Shown here: positions 27,566 through 36,282 of the stretch, one piece after another
Layout: each line of letters opens with the position of its first letter
Numbering within the stretch: the first letter of the stretch is position 1
From: Chryseobacterium sp. Tr-659
GTDB taxonomy: Bacteria; Bacteroidota; Bacteroidia; Flavobacteriales; Weeksellaceae
DNA: 64,000 nt
Assembly: GCF_011752975.1 (NCBI RefSeq)
Contig: NZ_VWWP01000001.1
Coordinates: 868,001-932,000, forward strand
Reading direction: 5' to 3'
Position numbers and translations under genes: made by a program
Notes under the pieces: generated by a model
Databases searched by the model: none
What the model was told of the DNA's origin: nothing
The model's input: the letters and a program-made list of their open reading frames with translations, nothing else

Positions 27566-27674
27566 TATAATAAGTAAAGCTTAAGCTTCTTTTACTTTTA
27601 CAGTCGGGTTGTTTGAGTTGTAAATCACAGTCTTTATGATGAGCGTCAGCGCATGCTCTGATTTTCTTGCTCAC

Positions 27675-28748
27675 CTATAAGCTTTTTAATGAAGTTTGAA
27701 ATTCCTCAAGCTCTTTTTCCATAAAATCCGGTGCATTGAGCTGTCTTTGCATAGATCTAATATTACCAATGGTGCTTTCGAGGGCCATTTTGAACCATGG
27801 GAACTCCTGGCTTAAGGAAGTAAGTTTTGCTAAGGCTCTCAGAGCATTATCAGTTTGTGACAATTGTACTGCGTGTTCGTACCTGAAGACAGGGCAGTAG
27901 TAGTATTCTTCTGCCAGATAATCCCATGTATCATTGTCTGCCTCAGTATTCATCAGATACAGCATGGCAAAAATAGAGGAATCGGTGTAGCCTTCAGAGA
28001 ACCTGAAACAATCGAACACAGACTCTGTATCATTCCGTTGTATCTTCTTTTCAAATACATCATGAAACAGCTGATGAGAAAGTTCCTTGTCTGAATGATT
28101 TCCCACGATATGAAGAACTGTAGCATACTCTACTTTTACGGAATCATCTTCAGGGTGATTTTGATAAGCGGTCTCAATGTATTCCCTGGCGGTGGCATTA
28201 TCCAGTAAAACCCGGTGAAGTTTTGAAATTGAAACAAGTTCTTCTTTGGTGAAGTGCCTTTTGTCTGACATTTTTTCCTCAAAATAATGAAGAGCTTTTT
28301 TAGCATAACGATCCTTTACAAATCTTTCAATTACTTGCCAGTGTTCAAGTTTTTCAAATTGAGATTGATCCCAGAAACCATATAATAATGAAATACGGTC
28401 CCATTTTGAATGAATGCCTGACCATTCCATGAAAAGATCCTCATAAGCCTGATGAGCAGAAAGGATATTACCCTTGCCGTCCTTGATTTCAATGTTGATT
28501 TCAATACCCGGATCAGAATGAAATCTTTTAAAGGCTTCAATAAATTCAAGATCGAAGCGATTTCCGGCTTCACTTATTTCAGCAACTTTCTCTTTTGATG
28601 CGGTGTTTGTTTCTTCAGCCAATGTGGATGGTGTATCTTCAGGTAATGCTCCAGCTATTACTTCATCCGGAGAATCAGGTTTGAAATATATTTCATCTGT
28701 CTGATTTTTCTTCTTCTTTTTCTTAAAAAGGAAATCAAAAAAGCCCAT
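27675..28748 (-). CDS. Hypothetical protein with Lys-rich N-terminus
   Basis: A 357-residue soluble protein I do not recognise. It opens MGFFDFLFKKKKKKN, a short amphipathic/basic leader common in conserved proteins of Bacteroidota, then an acidic low-complexity linker to about residue 60, then an all-helical body with TPR-like alternation (for example EEYYYCPVFRYEHAVQLS). No enzymatic motif is seen. Downstream of its stop, minus-strand DNA keeps a short uninterrupted frame ending ...NPTVKVKEA, perhaps a decayed neighbour. Confidence 0.7.
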   Translation of the reverse strand: MGFFDFLFKKKKKKNQTDEIYFKPDSPDEVIAGALPEDTPSTLAEETNTASKEKVAEISEAGNRFDLEFIEAFKRFHSDPGIEINIEIKDGKGNILSAHQAYEDLFMEWSGIHSKWDRISLLYGFWDQSQFEKLEHWQVIERFVKDRYAKKALHYFEEKMSDKRHFTKEELVSISKLHRVLLDNATAREYIETAYQNHPEDDSVKVEYATVLHIVGNHSDKELSHQLFHDVFEKKIQRNDTESVFDCFRFSEGYTDSSIFAMLYLMNTEADNDTWDYLAEEYYYCPVFRYEHAVQLSQTDNALRALAKLTSLSQEFPWFKMALESTIGNIRSMQRQLNAPDFMEKELEEFQTSLKSL

Positions 28749-28934
28749 AAAATTCGTTTTTTTGTAAATATAGTATCTTTTTAAACTTTTACTGGATTTT
28801 CGGATAAATCTTACATATAAACAGTTCTTTTATTAAGGTAGGGGCGCCTGAAGCCGGAAGAGCCAGGTTATTGTTTTGCTTGTTTATAGAGTCCATCTTT
28901 TAATAATAATACATTAAATCTATATTAAAAAATC

Positions 28935-28974
28935 AATCAATCGTTTGATTTGATTAAAAACTTATGTAAATTTG
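28935..28974 (+). promoter_or_regulatory. TetR-type operator overlapping the efflux operon promoter
   Basis: Perfect palindrome AATCAA-TCGT-TTGATT (28935-28950). The TTG within its right arm (28945-28947) serves as -33, and TAAATTTG (28967-28974) is an exact TAnnTTTG -7, with 19 bases between them. A repressor bound here would block the polymerase. The tetR gene starts 24 bases further on, suggesting autoregulation. Confidence 0.7.
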
Positions 28975-28997
28975 CGCCCTGAAAAAAGAACACTAAC

Positions 28998-29624
28998 ATG
29001 ATTTCAAAAGAAGAAAATATACTGTTTGCAGCCGAAAAGCTCTTTGCAGAGAAGGGGTTCGAAGGAACTTCTACCCGGGAGATCGCCAAGGCAGCTAATG
29101 TAAACATCTCTATGATCTCGTATTATTTTGGTTCCAAAGAAAAACTTTATGAGAAGCTGGTTGAGTACAGGATGAATGAAGGCCAGTTTTTTTCAAAAGA
29201 TCTTTTGGGAAGAACAGATATCAATGAATGGGAGAAGATTGAAAAGGTAATTGATCAGTTTTCAAACAAAATTCAGAATCAAAAATGTTTTTACAGGATC
29301 ATGCAGAGAGAGCAGCTTCATACTAAAAACCCTCAGATTGTAGAGTTTTTAAAGCAGACAAAAATGGGATTCCTTTCCATGTATTCACAAATATTGGAAA
29401 GTGGTCTTAAGAATGGAATTTTCACCAAAAACCCACCTATCTATCTGCTTCATTCAACAGTAAGCGGAACTTTATTTTATGCATTCAATGCAAAAGAAAT
29501 GTATAAAGAATTCCTTAATGATACGGAAGATGAGAGTGTTTTTGATGCAACATATTATACAGAACTTAATAAACATATAAAATATTTACTAAAAGACCTT
29601 TTAGGTTATGAAGAGAATAAATAA
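28998..29624 (+). CDS. TetR-family regulator of the efflux operon
   Basis: A 208-residue regulator. The N-terminal HTH is clear: ILFAAEKLFAEKGFEGTSTR, then EIAKAANVNISMISYYFGSK and EKLYEKLVEYR. The C-terminal domain is the variable ligand pocket. It heads the tetR-tolC-emrA-emrB unit and overlaps the tolC-like gene by 17 bases, so the two are translationally coupled. It probably represses its own operon through the palindrome at 28935-28950. Confidence 0.9.
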   Translation: MISKEENILFAAEKLFAEKGFEGTSTREIAKAANVNISMISYYFGSKEKLYEKLVEYRMNEGQFFSKDLLGRTDINEWEKIEKVIDQFSNKIQNQKCFYRIMQREQLHTKNPQIVEFLKQTKMGFLSMYSQILESGLKNGIFTKNPPIYLLHSTVSGTLFYAFNAKEMYKEFLNDTEDESVFDATYYTELNKHIKYLLKDLLGYEENK

Positions 29625-30924
29625 CTCAGTGATTGCATTATCACTATTCGTAGGAATAGCAAATGCAAATGCTCAGGAGAAAAAAACACTTTCTCTTGAC
29701 GAAGCTGTGCAGCTGGGAATCCAGAACAGCAAGAATCTCAAGATCGATGCAGCCAAGATCGAAGAGGCTACAGCTGATCTTTTGGAAGCTAAAAACAGAC
29801 AGTTACCGGAACTGAAGGTCTCAGGTAGCTATATGTATCTTCCTATAAAACCGAATGTTGATATAAAACTTCCGGGAGTGTCAGGCGGAGCAGGAGGCCC
29901 TGAAGTACACCAGGTACTTTACGGTTCAGCCAATCTTAGTGTTCCTATCTACAGCGGAGGAAGAATCAAGTACGGAATTCAATCGGCAAAATATTTGGTA
30001 GAAGCCTCTAAATTGAGCACTGAAAATGATAAGGTAGCTATTGCCTATAATGTTGCTCAGGCTTATAATAACCTGTTTAAAGCTAATCAGTCTATCAAGG
30101 TGTTTGAAGAAAATCTTGCAGCTTCCCAAAAAAGAGATGAAACATTCCTTAAAATGGAAAACAACGGATTGATCGCCAGAAATGACAGATTAAAAGCCAA
30201 TCTTCAAACTTCAAATATTGAACTTCAATTATTGGAAGCTAAGAATAACTACAATATTGCCAATATCAATATGGACTTGTTGTTAGGACTTCCTGAAACT
30301 ACTGAACTTGAGGTGGATCAGAATTATATTGAAGAAGGAACAGAGGTAAAGCCGGTTGATTTCTATGTGAGCGAAGCTAAAGAAAACCGTAAAGATCTTC
30401 AGGCCCTGTCTAAACAAAGACAAGCTGCCGAATTGGGAACTAAGGCGGCAAAAGCGGAAAATCTTCCTTCAATTGCCTTTACAGGTGGTTATATAGCAGC
30501 TGATATTCCGAAGTTTCTTACCGTTTATAATGCCGTAAATGTAGGAATCGGAATTTCCTATAATTTATCCAATATCTGGAAAGAAAACTCTTCATTGAGA
30601 CAATCAAAAGCAAGAGAAAAGCAGCTGGCTGCCACAGATGAGCTGTTAAATGATAATATTAAGCTTGATGTAAACAGAGAGTATCAGAATACGGACTATT
30701 CTAAAAAGAGAATTATCGTTTTCGAAAAATCTGCAGAACAGGCTAATGAAAACTACAGAATCACAAAAAATAAATATGACAACGGTCTCGCAACCATGAC
30801 AGAATTGTTGGATGCAGACGCAGCTCAGATCGCAGCTAACGTTGGCGTTATTAATGCAAAGGCAGATGCTGCACTGGCATACAGAAAACTATTACAGACA
30901 ACAGGAACTTTAACAATTAAATAA
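29608..30924 (+). CDS. TolC-family outer-membrane efflux protein
   Basis: A 438-residue outer-membrane channel. The signal peptide ends ANANAQ, then two OEP repeats with long coiled helices: the first begins LSLDEAVQLGIQNSKNLKID, the second follows VSEAKENRKDLQALSKQRQA. Pattern YGSANLSVPIYSGGRI is typical. It forms the exit duct of the tripartite pump with the two genes downstream. Confidence 0.92.
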   Translation: MKRINNSVIALSLFVGIANANAQEKKTLSLDEAVQLGIQNSKNLKIDAAKIEEATADLLEAKNRQLPELKVSGSYMYLPIKPNVDIKLPGVSGGAGGPEVHQVLYGSANLSVPIYSGGRIKYGIQSAKYLVEASKLSTENDKVAIAYNVAQAYNNLFKANQSIKVFEENLAASQKRDETFLKMENNGLIARNDRLKANLQTSNIELQLLEAKNNYNIANINMDLLLGLPETTELEVDQNYIEEGTEVKPVDFYVSEAKENRKDLQALSKQRQAAELGTKAAKAENLPSIAFTGGYIAADIPKFLTVYNAVNVGIGISYNLSNIWKENSSLRQSKAREKQLAATDELLNDNIKLDVNREYQNTDYSKKRIIVFEKSAEQANENYRITKNKYDNGLATMTELLDADAAQIAANVGVINAKADAALAYRKLLQTTGTLTIK

Positions 30925-30940
30925 TCAGATCGAAACCAAA

Positions 30941-32044
30941 ATGGAAAATAATAATACACAGGCAGCTGAACCTAAAAAGAAAAAAAGTTTAGTTTTTCCT
31001 ATCATTTTAGCAGCAGTAGTAATCGGAGGAGGAATCTACGGTTACAGAGCCTATAGTTACGGACAGTATCACGAAGAAACTGACGATGCTCAGATTGCTT
31101 CGAATATGTCTCCAGTAATTTCTAAGATCTCCGGATACGTAGCAGAAGTAAAAGTAAAAGATAACCAGTTCGTGAAGAAAGGAGATACTTTGGTGATTTT
31201 AGATAACAGAGATCAGAAAATGGCCCTTGAGCAATCACAGGCTGCGTTATCTACAGCCAAAAGTAATATTTCGAATGCAGAAGCTACTACAACAGCTACT
31301 TCAAAAAATATCGGGTCTTCAGAAGCAGCAGTAGTAACAGCAAATGCTCAGATAGAAGCAGCAAAAGTAAATGTTTGGAAAACTTCTCAGGATTTGAAAA
31401 GATATGCGAATCTTGTTAAAGATCACTCTATTACAGAGCAGCAATATGAGCAGGCTTTGGCTGCAAAACAATCTGCAGACAGACAGTTACAGGTCTTAAT
31501 TGATCAAAGAAACCAAATTGCTCAGCAAACGCATATTGCTTCCTCTCAGACGGCTGCAAGCTCACAACAAATCAGTGTTGCAGGATCTGTGGCTAAGCAG
31601 AGAGAAGTAGACGTTGAAAATGCCAGATTAAATTTATCATACACGGTAATTCTTGCTCCTGAAGACGGGTATGTAGGAAAAGTACCTACACAGGCAGGTC
31701 AGTATCTGCAGGCGGGAGCACAATTATTCGCTTTGGTTAAAAATGACCAGAAATGGGTAGTGGCTAACTTTAAAGAAACGCAGGTAGATAAAATGGTAGA
31801 AGGTCAGAAAGTAAAAATTGAGATTGATGCTTTTCCTGATAAGGAATTTGAAGGGGTGGTAAGCTCTTTCTCTCCGGCTACAGGTGCAACCTTTTCTATT
31901 CTTCCTCCGGATAATGCAAGTGGTAACTTCGTAAAAGTAGTTCAGAGACTTCCTGTGAAAATCGATTTTGTAAATCTTGACAAGAATATTGCAAAAAGAT
32001 TGAGAACAGGAATGAACGTTAAGGCAGAGGTTTCGTTGAAATAA
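30941..32044 (+). CDS. HlyD/EmrA-type membrane fusion protein
   Basis: A 367-residue periplasmic adaptor with one N-terminal TM helix (SLVFPIILAAVVIGGGIYGY). The lipoyl half-motifs are TDDAQIASNMSPVISKISGY and LSYTVILAPEDGYVGKV, separated by a coiled-coil hairpin of about 110 residues; the barrel domain includes QKVKIEIDAFPD. EmrA-type adaptors couple MFS pumps to TolC. Sixteen bases after the tolC-like gene. Confidence 0.93.
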   Translation: MENNNTQAAEPKKKKSLVFPIILAAVVIGGGIYGYRAYSYGQYHEETDDAQIASNMSPVISKISGYVAEVKVKDNQFVKKGDTLVILDNRDQKMALEQSQAALSTAKSNISNAEATTTATSKNIGSSEAAVVTANAQIEAAKVNVWKTSQDLKRYANLVKDHSITEQQYEQALAAKQSADRQLQVLIDQRNQIAQQTHIASSQTAASSQQISVAGSVAKQREVDVENARLNLSYTVILAPEDGYVGKVPTQAGQYLQAGAQLFALVKNDQKWVVANFKETQVDKMVEGQKVKIEIDAFPDKEFEGVVSSFSPATGATFSILPPDNASGNFVKVVQRLPVKIDFVNLDKNIAKRLRTGMNVKAEVSLK

Positions 32045-32126
32045 CACTTAAAATTGTTAAAAGTCAATTAACTTCGTTTTTAATAGTGGATCAGTCTTAC
32101 TTTCAATTTAAAATGAACAGTTTAAA

Positions 32127-32164
32127 ATTCATTATTCACTTGCGAAGCAAAATTCACCATTGAT
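32127..32164 (-). repeat. Intergenic repeat family R2, copy C
   Basis: ATTCATTATTCACTTGCGAAGCAAAATTCACCATTGAT-type unit with the small palindrome TTGCGAAGCAA. It lies inside the efflux operon, between the emrA-like and emrB-like genes. Confidence 0.6.
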
Positions 32165-32184
32165 TTTTTACATCGAAAAAAAAT

Positions 32185-33762
32185 ATGCAAGATTCATTAG
32201 TAGAATATGGAGCGCGGAGAGTAATCATTACGATTACAGCTATCCTTTGTGCCCTTCTTGAGATTGTAGACTCCACGATTGTTAATGTTGCCTTGAATGA
32301 GATGAAGGGGAATCTTGGAGCTACACTTTCAGAAGTGGGCTGGGTAATTACAGCATATGCGATCGGGAACGTTATTATTGTTCCGATGACCAGCTGGCTG
32401 TCACAGCAATTTGGACGTAGAAATTATTTTGCGGCTTCCATCATTATATTTACCGTATTTTCATTTTTATGTGGAAATGCGACCAATATCTGGGAACTCG
32501 TTTTCTTCAGATTGATGCAGGGAATCGGTGGGGGAGCTTTATTGGTGACCTCGCAGACGATCATTACGGAATCTTATCCAATTGAAAAAAGAAGTATGGC
32601 CCAGGCTATTTATGGTCTTGGGGTAATTATTGGTCCAACTTTAGGGCCGCCTCTTGGAGGATATATCGTTGATAATTTCAGCTGGCCGTATATTTTTTAT
32701 ATTAATATCCCGATCGGGATTGCTGCCACGTTGATGACACTTCAGTTTGTAAGAAGCCCTAAATATGCAGAGAAACGTAAAGTTTCGGATGTTGACTGGA
32801 TTGGAATTGCGTTGCTGGCCATAACAGTAGGTTCATTACAGTTCATTCTGGAAAGAGGACATGAAGAAGACTGGTTTGCCAGCGGAATGATTGTAGCATT
32901 TACAGTAGCAGCAGTGCTAGGATTTATATTATTCCTCTGGAGGGAGCTTACCTTTAAATATCCGATCGTTGAGCTCAGGGTACTTAAAAATAGTAATCTG
33001 AGGATCGGAACCATGATGTCATTCGTACTAGGATTTGGGCTTTATGGTTCAACATTCATCGTTCCGCTTTATACTCAGAGTATTTTAGGTTGGACAGCAC
33101 TTCAGTCAGGAGCTTTGATGATTCCGGCTGCTTTAACGACCGCATTCATGATGCCTATCATCGGTAGATTGCTGGCAAAAGGTGCAAAACAGCAGATTTT
33201 GGTTTCCCTGGGATTATTCATCTTCTTTGTTTATAGCTTCTGGGGGTATAAAATTCTGACACCGGATACAAGTAAAGACGCATTTTTCTGGATGCTTATT
33301 GTAAGAGGAGCCGGTCTTGGATTATTGTTTATCCCGATCACGTCCCTTTCATTAAGTACATTGCAAGGACAGGAGATTGGTCAGGGAGCAGCATTTACCG
33401 GAATGATGAGACAGTTGGGCGGATCTTTTGGGATTGCCGCAATCACTACCTTTATCGCCAATGCCGGGCAGAAATACAGGAACAACTTAATCTCCCATCT
33501 TGACGAAAATAGTTTTGATGTCCAGCAAAGACTAAGTACACTTAAAGCAAGCTTTGTAGCAAAGGGAATGACACCTGATGCCGCAATGAATGCCGCGTAT
33601 AAAATGCTGGATCTCTCAGTAACCAAGCAAGCAACGGTATTATCCTATATGGATGTATTTCTTTACCTCGGGATAATATTTTTAATATGTATTCCGTTCA
33701 TCTTATTTATAAAAGAGAGAAAGAGTAAAGAAAAAATAGATTTGAGTGAAGCCATGCACTAA
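32185..33762 (+). CDS. DHA2-family MFS multidrug transporter (EmrB-like)
   Basis: A 525-residue, 14-helix MFS transporter. Motif A (WLSQQFGRRNYF), motif C region (GVIIGPTLGPPLGGYIVDNF) and the N-terminal DSTIVNVALNEM, the DHA2 signature motif D1, are present. It exports drugs or toxic compounds across the inner membrane through the adaptor and TolC partner encoded upstream. The 140-base gap to the adaptor gene holds a repeat copy. A terminator follows. Confidence 0.93.
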   Translation: MQDSLVEYGARRVIITITAILCALLEIVDSTIVNVALNEMKGNLGATLSEVGWVITAYAIGNVIIVPMTSWLSQQFGRRNYFAASIIIFTVFSFLCGNATNIWELVFFRLMQGIGGGALLVTSQTIITESYPIEKRSMAQAIYGLGVIIGPTLGPPLGGYIVDNFSWPYIFYINIPIGIAATLMTLQFVRSPKYAEKRKVSDVDWIGIALLAITVGSLQFILERGHEEDWFASGMIVAFTVAAVLGFILFLWRELTFKYPIVELRVLKNSNLRIGTMMSFVLGFGLYGSTFIVPLYTQSILGWTALQSGALMIPAALTTAFMMPIIGRLLAKGAKQQILVSLGLFIFFVYSFWGYKILTPDTSKDAFFWMLIVRGAGLGLLFIPITSLSLSTLQGQEIGQGAAFTGMMRQLGGSFGIAAITTFIANAGQKYRNNLISHLDENSFDVQQRLSTLKASFVAKGMTPDAAMNAAYKMLDLSVTKQATVLSYMDVFLYLGIIFLICIPFILFIKERKSKEKIDLSEAMH

Positions 33763-33771
33763 ATTTAAATT

Positions 33772-33802
33772 AAAAACCTTCGGAATTTTTCGAAGGTTTT
33801 TT
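33772..33802 (+). terminator. Terminator of the efflux operon
   Basis: AAAAACCTTCG / CGAAGGTTTTTT stem (11 bp) with an 8-base loop and T-run. Confidence 0.85.
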
Positions 33803-33871
33803 GTTTAAAGATCATAAGGAATTGACGGATATTTTTCTTTCTCAAAATCCAAAATTCAAATAAAATTAATA

Positions 33872-34101
33872 TCACTTATTGGAGAATTTATTAATTTTTT
33901 CTAGCTTTACGCTATCAAATGAAAAAGATGAATAGATTCCTTCTCCCTCAAAATACCCCTTCAAAAGGCTCCGGTTGAGGCATGTCATCAGATTTTTATC
34001 TGAAATAAATGTCAACTTTTTGATGTCTTTATCAAAAACAGGAGACCGTATTTACAATTTTCCGGAAAGCCGACTTCGATACTAATATTTAAACTAACCA
34101 T
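33872..34101 (-). pseudogene. Decayed small gene, about 76 codons with one frameshift
   Basis: This 319-base gap looked empty, but the minus strand reads through as protein-like sequence. From ATG at 34099-34101 the frame gives MVSLNISIEVGFPENCKYG; one missing base later it continues SPVFDKDIKKLTFISDKN, then LMTCLNRSLLKGYFEGEG and ends KLEKINKFSNK at a TGA (33872-33874). The break is near 34028. No family recognised. Could be a remnant of a longer protein truncated at both ends. Confidence 0.35.
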
Positions 34102-34121
34102 GATCTCAAAATATATTAACT

Positions 34122-34718
34122 ATGAATCAAATTCAACTGCCGGAAACCTATGTGGCATTATCAGATTTCAGAAAACATGATATTTATCTTCCCGGAATGA
34201 ATGAAGCTCAGATCATTTCTGAATTTTTTCCCGGAACTTTTACAGAGCTTACCCAGCGTCTTTCGGATATCACCGGAGCATTTTATGGAGGTTTGCTCAA
34301 ACAGGCAGGGAAGCTTTATGGAGCAGAAGCTATTGAACAGCTTTCCACTACTTTCATGTATGATCTGGGTTCAAGAATGACATTGAAAAATATGGAAACA
34401 AAACCCAGTCTTCAGCCTGGAATCCCGGCGGCAGCAAAAATACTTATAGGAGCAATATTTACATCCAGTCCCGAATATAATTTTGAATTTAAAGAATTAA
34501 ATGACCACAAAGCCGAACTGCTGATTAAAGGAGTAGACCGCTACCATAAAATAACACAAAGCCTGCAGATTGCAGGCTTATTGAAATGGCCGGTGATAAA
34601 ACCTTTTATAAAGGGAGTTTGCGATACCATGGGACTGGATGTTTTACTGGAAATAAAAGTTCTGAAACTTGATCCGGACAGTTCATGTGTGTATGAGATA
34701 ATAATATCAGATAAATAA
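34122..34718 (+). CDS. Hypothetical protein, 198 residues
   Basis: A soluble protein I cannot assign. It has no signal peptide, TM helix or enzyme motif. Segments such as FFPGTFTELTQRLSDITGAF, KLYGAEAIEQLSTTFMYDLG and EYNFEFKELNDHKAELLIKG suggest a mixed alpha/beta fold, perhaps a small-molecule-binding (V4R- or ATC-hydrolase-like) domain. It begins 20 bases after the start of the decayed minus-strand frame and is divergent from it. Confidence 0.65.
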   Translation: MNQIQLPETYVALSDFRKHDIYLPGMNEAQIISEFFPGTFTELTQRLSDITGAFYGGLLKQAGKLYGAEAIEQLSTTFMYDLGSRMTLKNMETKPSLQPGIPAAAKILIGAIFTSSPEYNFEFKELNDHKAELLIKGVDRYHKITQSLQIAGLLKWPVIKPFIKGVCDTMGLDVLLEIKVLKLDPDSSCVYEIIISDK

Positions 34719-34817
34719 GATAATCTCAATATAAAATAGCGTGGAGAATCATATATAAGCTTCAAATAAAGAAGTTTAAATTTTGTTTTCCCACTCCCTA
34801 TTTTCAAATTTTAACTT

Positions 34818-35837
34818 TCAACTTTTATCTAATTTTGCTATCCACTCAATACCGCTGATATCAATCAGTTTTAATGAGTGGATTTTTTCCTTCTGTAAAA
34901 TATCCCCGATACCGATCATCATATCAGCTTTTGCACCCAATGGAATAATAAGGCTATGTTTACCGGGTTTTACTTTAGCCACATAATGGTTTCGGATATG
35001 ATCTTCAGGAAACATAGAAAGTTCCTTATGATTCAATTCTTTGAGAATATTTCCATCTTTATCCAGAATATGGACCCCTATCAGGAAAGAGCCGTAAACA
35101 TCGGCTCCTTCCGTTCTGTAAACTTCAAATTTTAAAACTGAATGATCATGTGAGACATTGGAAATCTCTACTTTTGGTTTTACGGATTTATTATGCAATG
35201 TGCCCCAGACTCCGCCATGGAAATACTGATTGGTGTAAAGAGTAAGCACCAATATGGCCAGAGATCCGGTGAGTACAAAAACTTTAGGTTTTAAAACCGG
35301 AAGATCCCCGGATCCCAGCCATTGAAACCATTTTTTCTGAGTGAAAGTTTTATTTTTCTTTATTAAAAAATAATCCAGTGAATAAGGGCCGCTGCCTGTA
35401 AGGAACAGAACAAATCCGCCTGCAATCCCAAGAACTCCTATCTGCCATTCATCAACACAGGTAGTTCCCAGCCAGCCGGAACCCAGAAGAATTCCTAATG
35501 CAAGGCTGAAAATTCCGATACTCATCAGCCGCGTAAATAATCCTAGAATAATGAGTAATCCTACGATAGCTTCAATTATGGTAAAGATCATCATAGACCG
35601 CTGCAAGGCATCAGGATGAGTAACCAGATATTCTATAACAGGTTTAATACCTAAAGCATTAGGAAGAAAGTGATTGAATTTTTCCCCAATATATCCTTTT
35701 TCATCAGGAATAAGTTTGTTTTCAAGGACAAGTCTGCGCCAGAAGGCTGAAAAGTAGGTCCATCCGATAACCATGCGGAGGGATAAAGTATAGAGTCCAG
35801 CCAGATCAGAAGACCGGCTGTTGGTAGTATGTTTCAT
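34818..35837 (-). CDS. DoxD-DoxA fusion membrane protein (TQO-like)
   Basis: A 339-residue protein joining two domains that in Acidianus are separate subunits of thiosulfate:quinone oxidoreductase. The DoxD part (about residues 15-165) has four TM helices with RMVIGWTYFSAFWRRLVLEN and the GSGWLGTTCVDEWQIG loop. After another TM (about 185-200) a periplasmic DoxA-like beta domain follows (VSHDHSVLKFEVYRTEGADV through KHSLIIPLGAKADMMIGIGD). Such fusions occur in other Bacteroidota. Whether it oxidises thiosulfate is untested. Confidence 0.8.
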   Translation of the reverse strand: MKHTTNSRSSDLAGLYTLSLRMVIGWTYFSAFWRRLVLENKLIPDEKGYIGEKFNHFLPNALGIKPVIEYLVTHPDALQRSMMIFTIIEAIVGLLIILGLFTRLMSIGIFSLALGILLGSGWLGTTCVDEWQIGVLGIAGGFVLFLTGSGPYSLDYFLIKKNKTFTQKKWFQWLGSGDLPVLKPKVFVLTGSLAILVLTLYTNQYFHGGVWGTLHNKSVKPKVEISNVSHDHSVLKFEVYRTEGADVYGSFLIGVHILDKDGNILKELNHKELSMFPEDHIRNHYVAKVKPGKHSLIIPLGAKADMMIGIGDILQKEKIHSLKLIDISGIEWIAKLDKS

Positions 35838-35890
35838 TGAAATAAATATTGTATTGTAAAAAACTGTTTTTTCCTTAGGTATAAAAGAAT

Positions 35891-36244
35891 TTATGCCAGA
35901 TTAAGTTTCAGTCTTTTAAACAAAATGTATTTCGGGGGACTGTTTCCGGTAGTATATCCGGAATAATGATTAAAAGTGAATCTTCCTTCCCGGATATTTT
36001 TTGGGTTGGAATTGAAATTCACTAACAAATCCTCGTGTTTGCGCTGTATTTTATTTTTTGAAACAGAACATCTGTTAGAAGTTGCTGCATCACAGCTGAA
36101 GGAAAGAGTAGAAGTGGTTTTTACTTTATTTAAACCACTGATATATTGAATATCAAAAATATCAAGCACATTTCTTTTCACAGAACATGGAGACAATGAA
36201 AACACCAGTATAAGCATCGTAATGATGGCTTTATAAGTCTTCAT
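35891..36244 (-). CDS. Small exported Cys-containing protein
   Basis: A 117-residue protein starting MKTYKAIITMLILVFSLSPC, a lipoprotein-like signal with Cys20 as possible lipid site. The rest has a Cys-x7-Cys pair (SCDAATSNRC) that could form a disulfide. No family recognised. The start at 36244 is preferred to an in-frame ATG at 36265. It lies between the hydrolase (38-base gap) and the DoxD-DoxA gene (53-base gap) on the same strand. Confidence 0.6.
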   Translation of the reverse strand: MKTYKAIITMLILVFSLSPCSVKRNVLDIFDIQYISGLNKVKTTSTLSFSCDAATSNRCSVSKNKIQRKHEDLLVNFNSNPKNIREGRFTFNHYSGYTTGNSPPKYILFKRLKLNLA

Positions 36245-36282
36245 ATGGATTCCTGTGTTTGACATGATTACAAAACTACACT

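Noticed and set aside
29608..33762. Efflux operon as a horizontally acquired resistance island
   Set aside because: Base composition and style match the neighbours, and no integrase, IS or att site is present.
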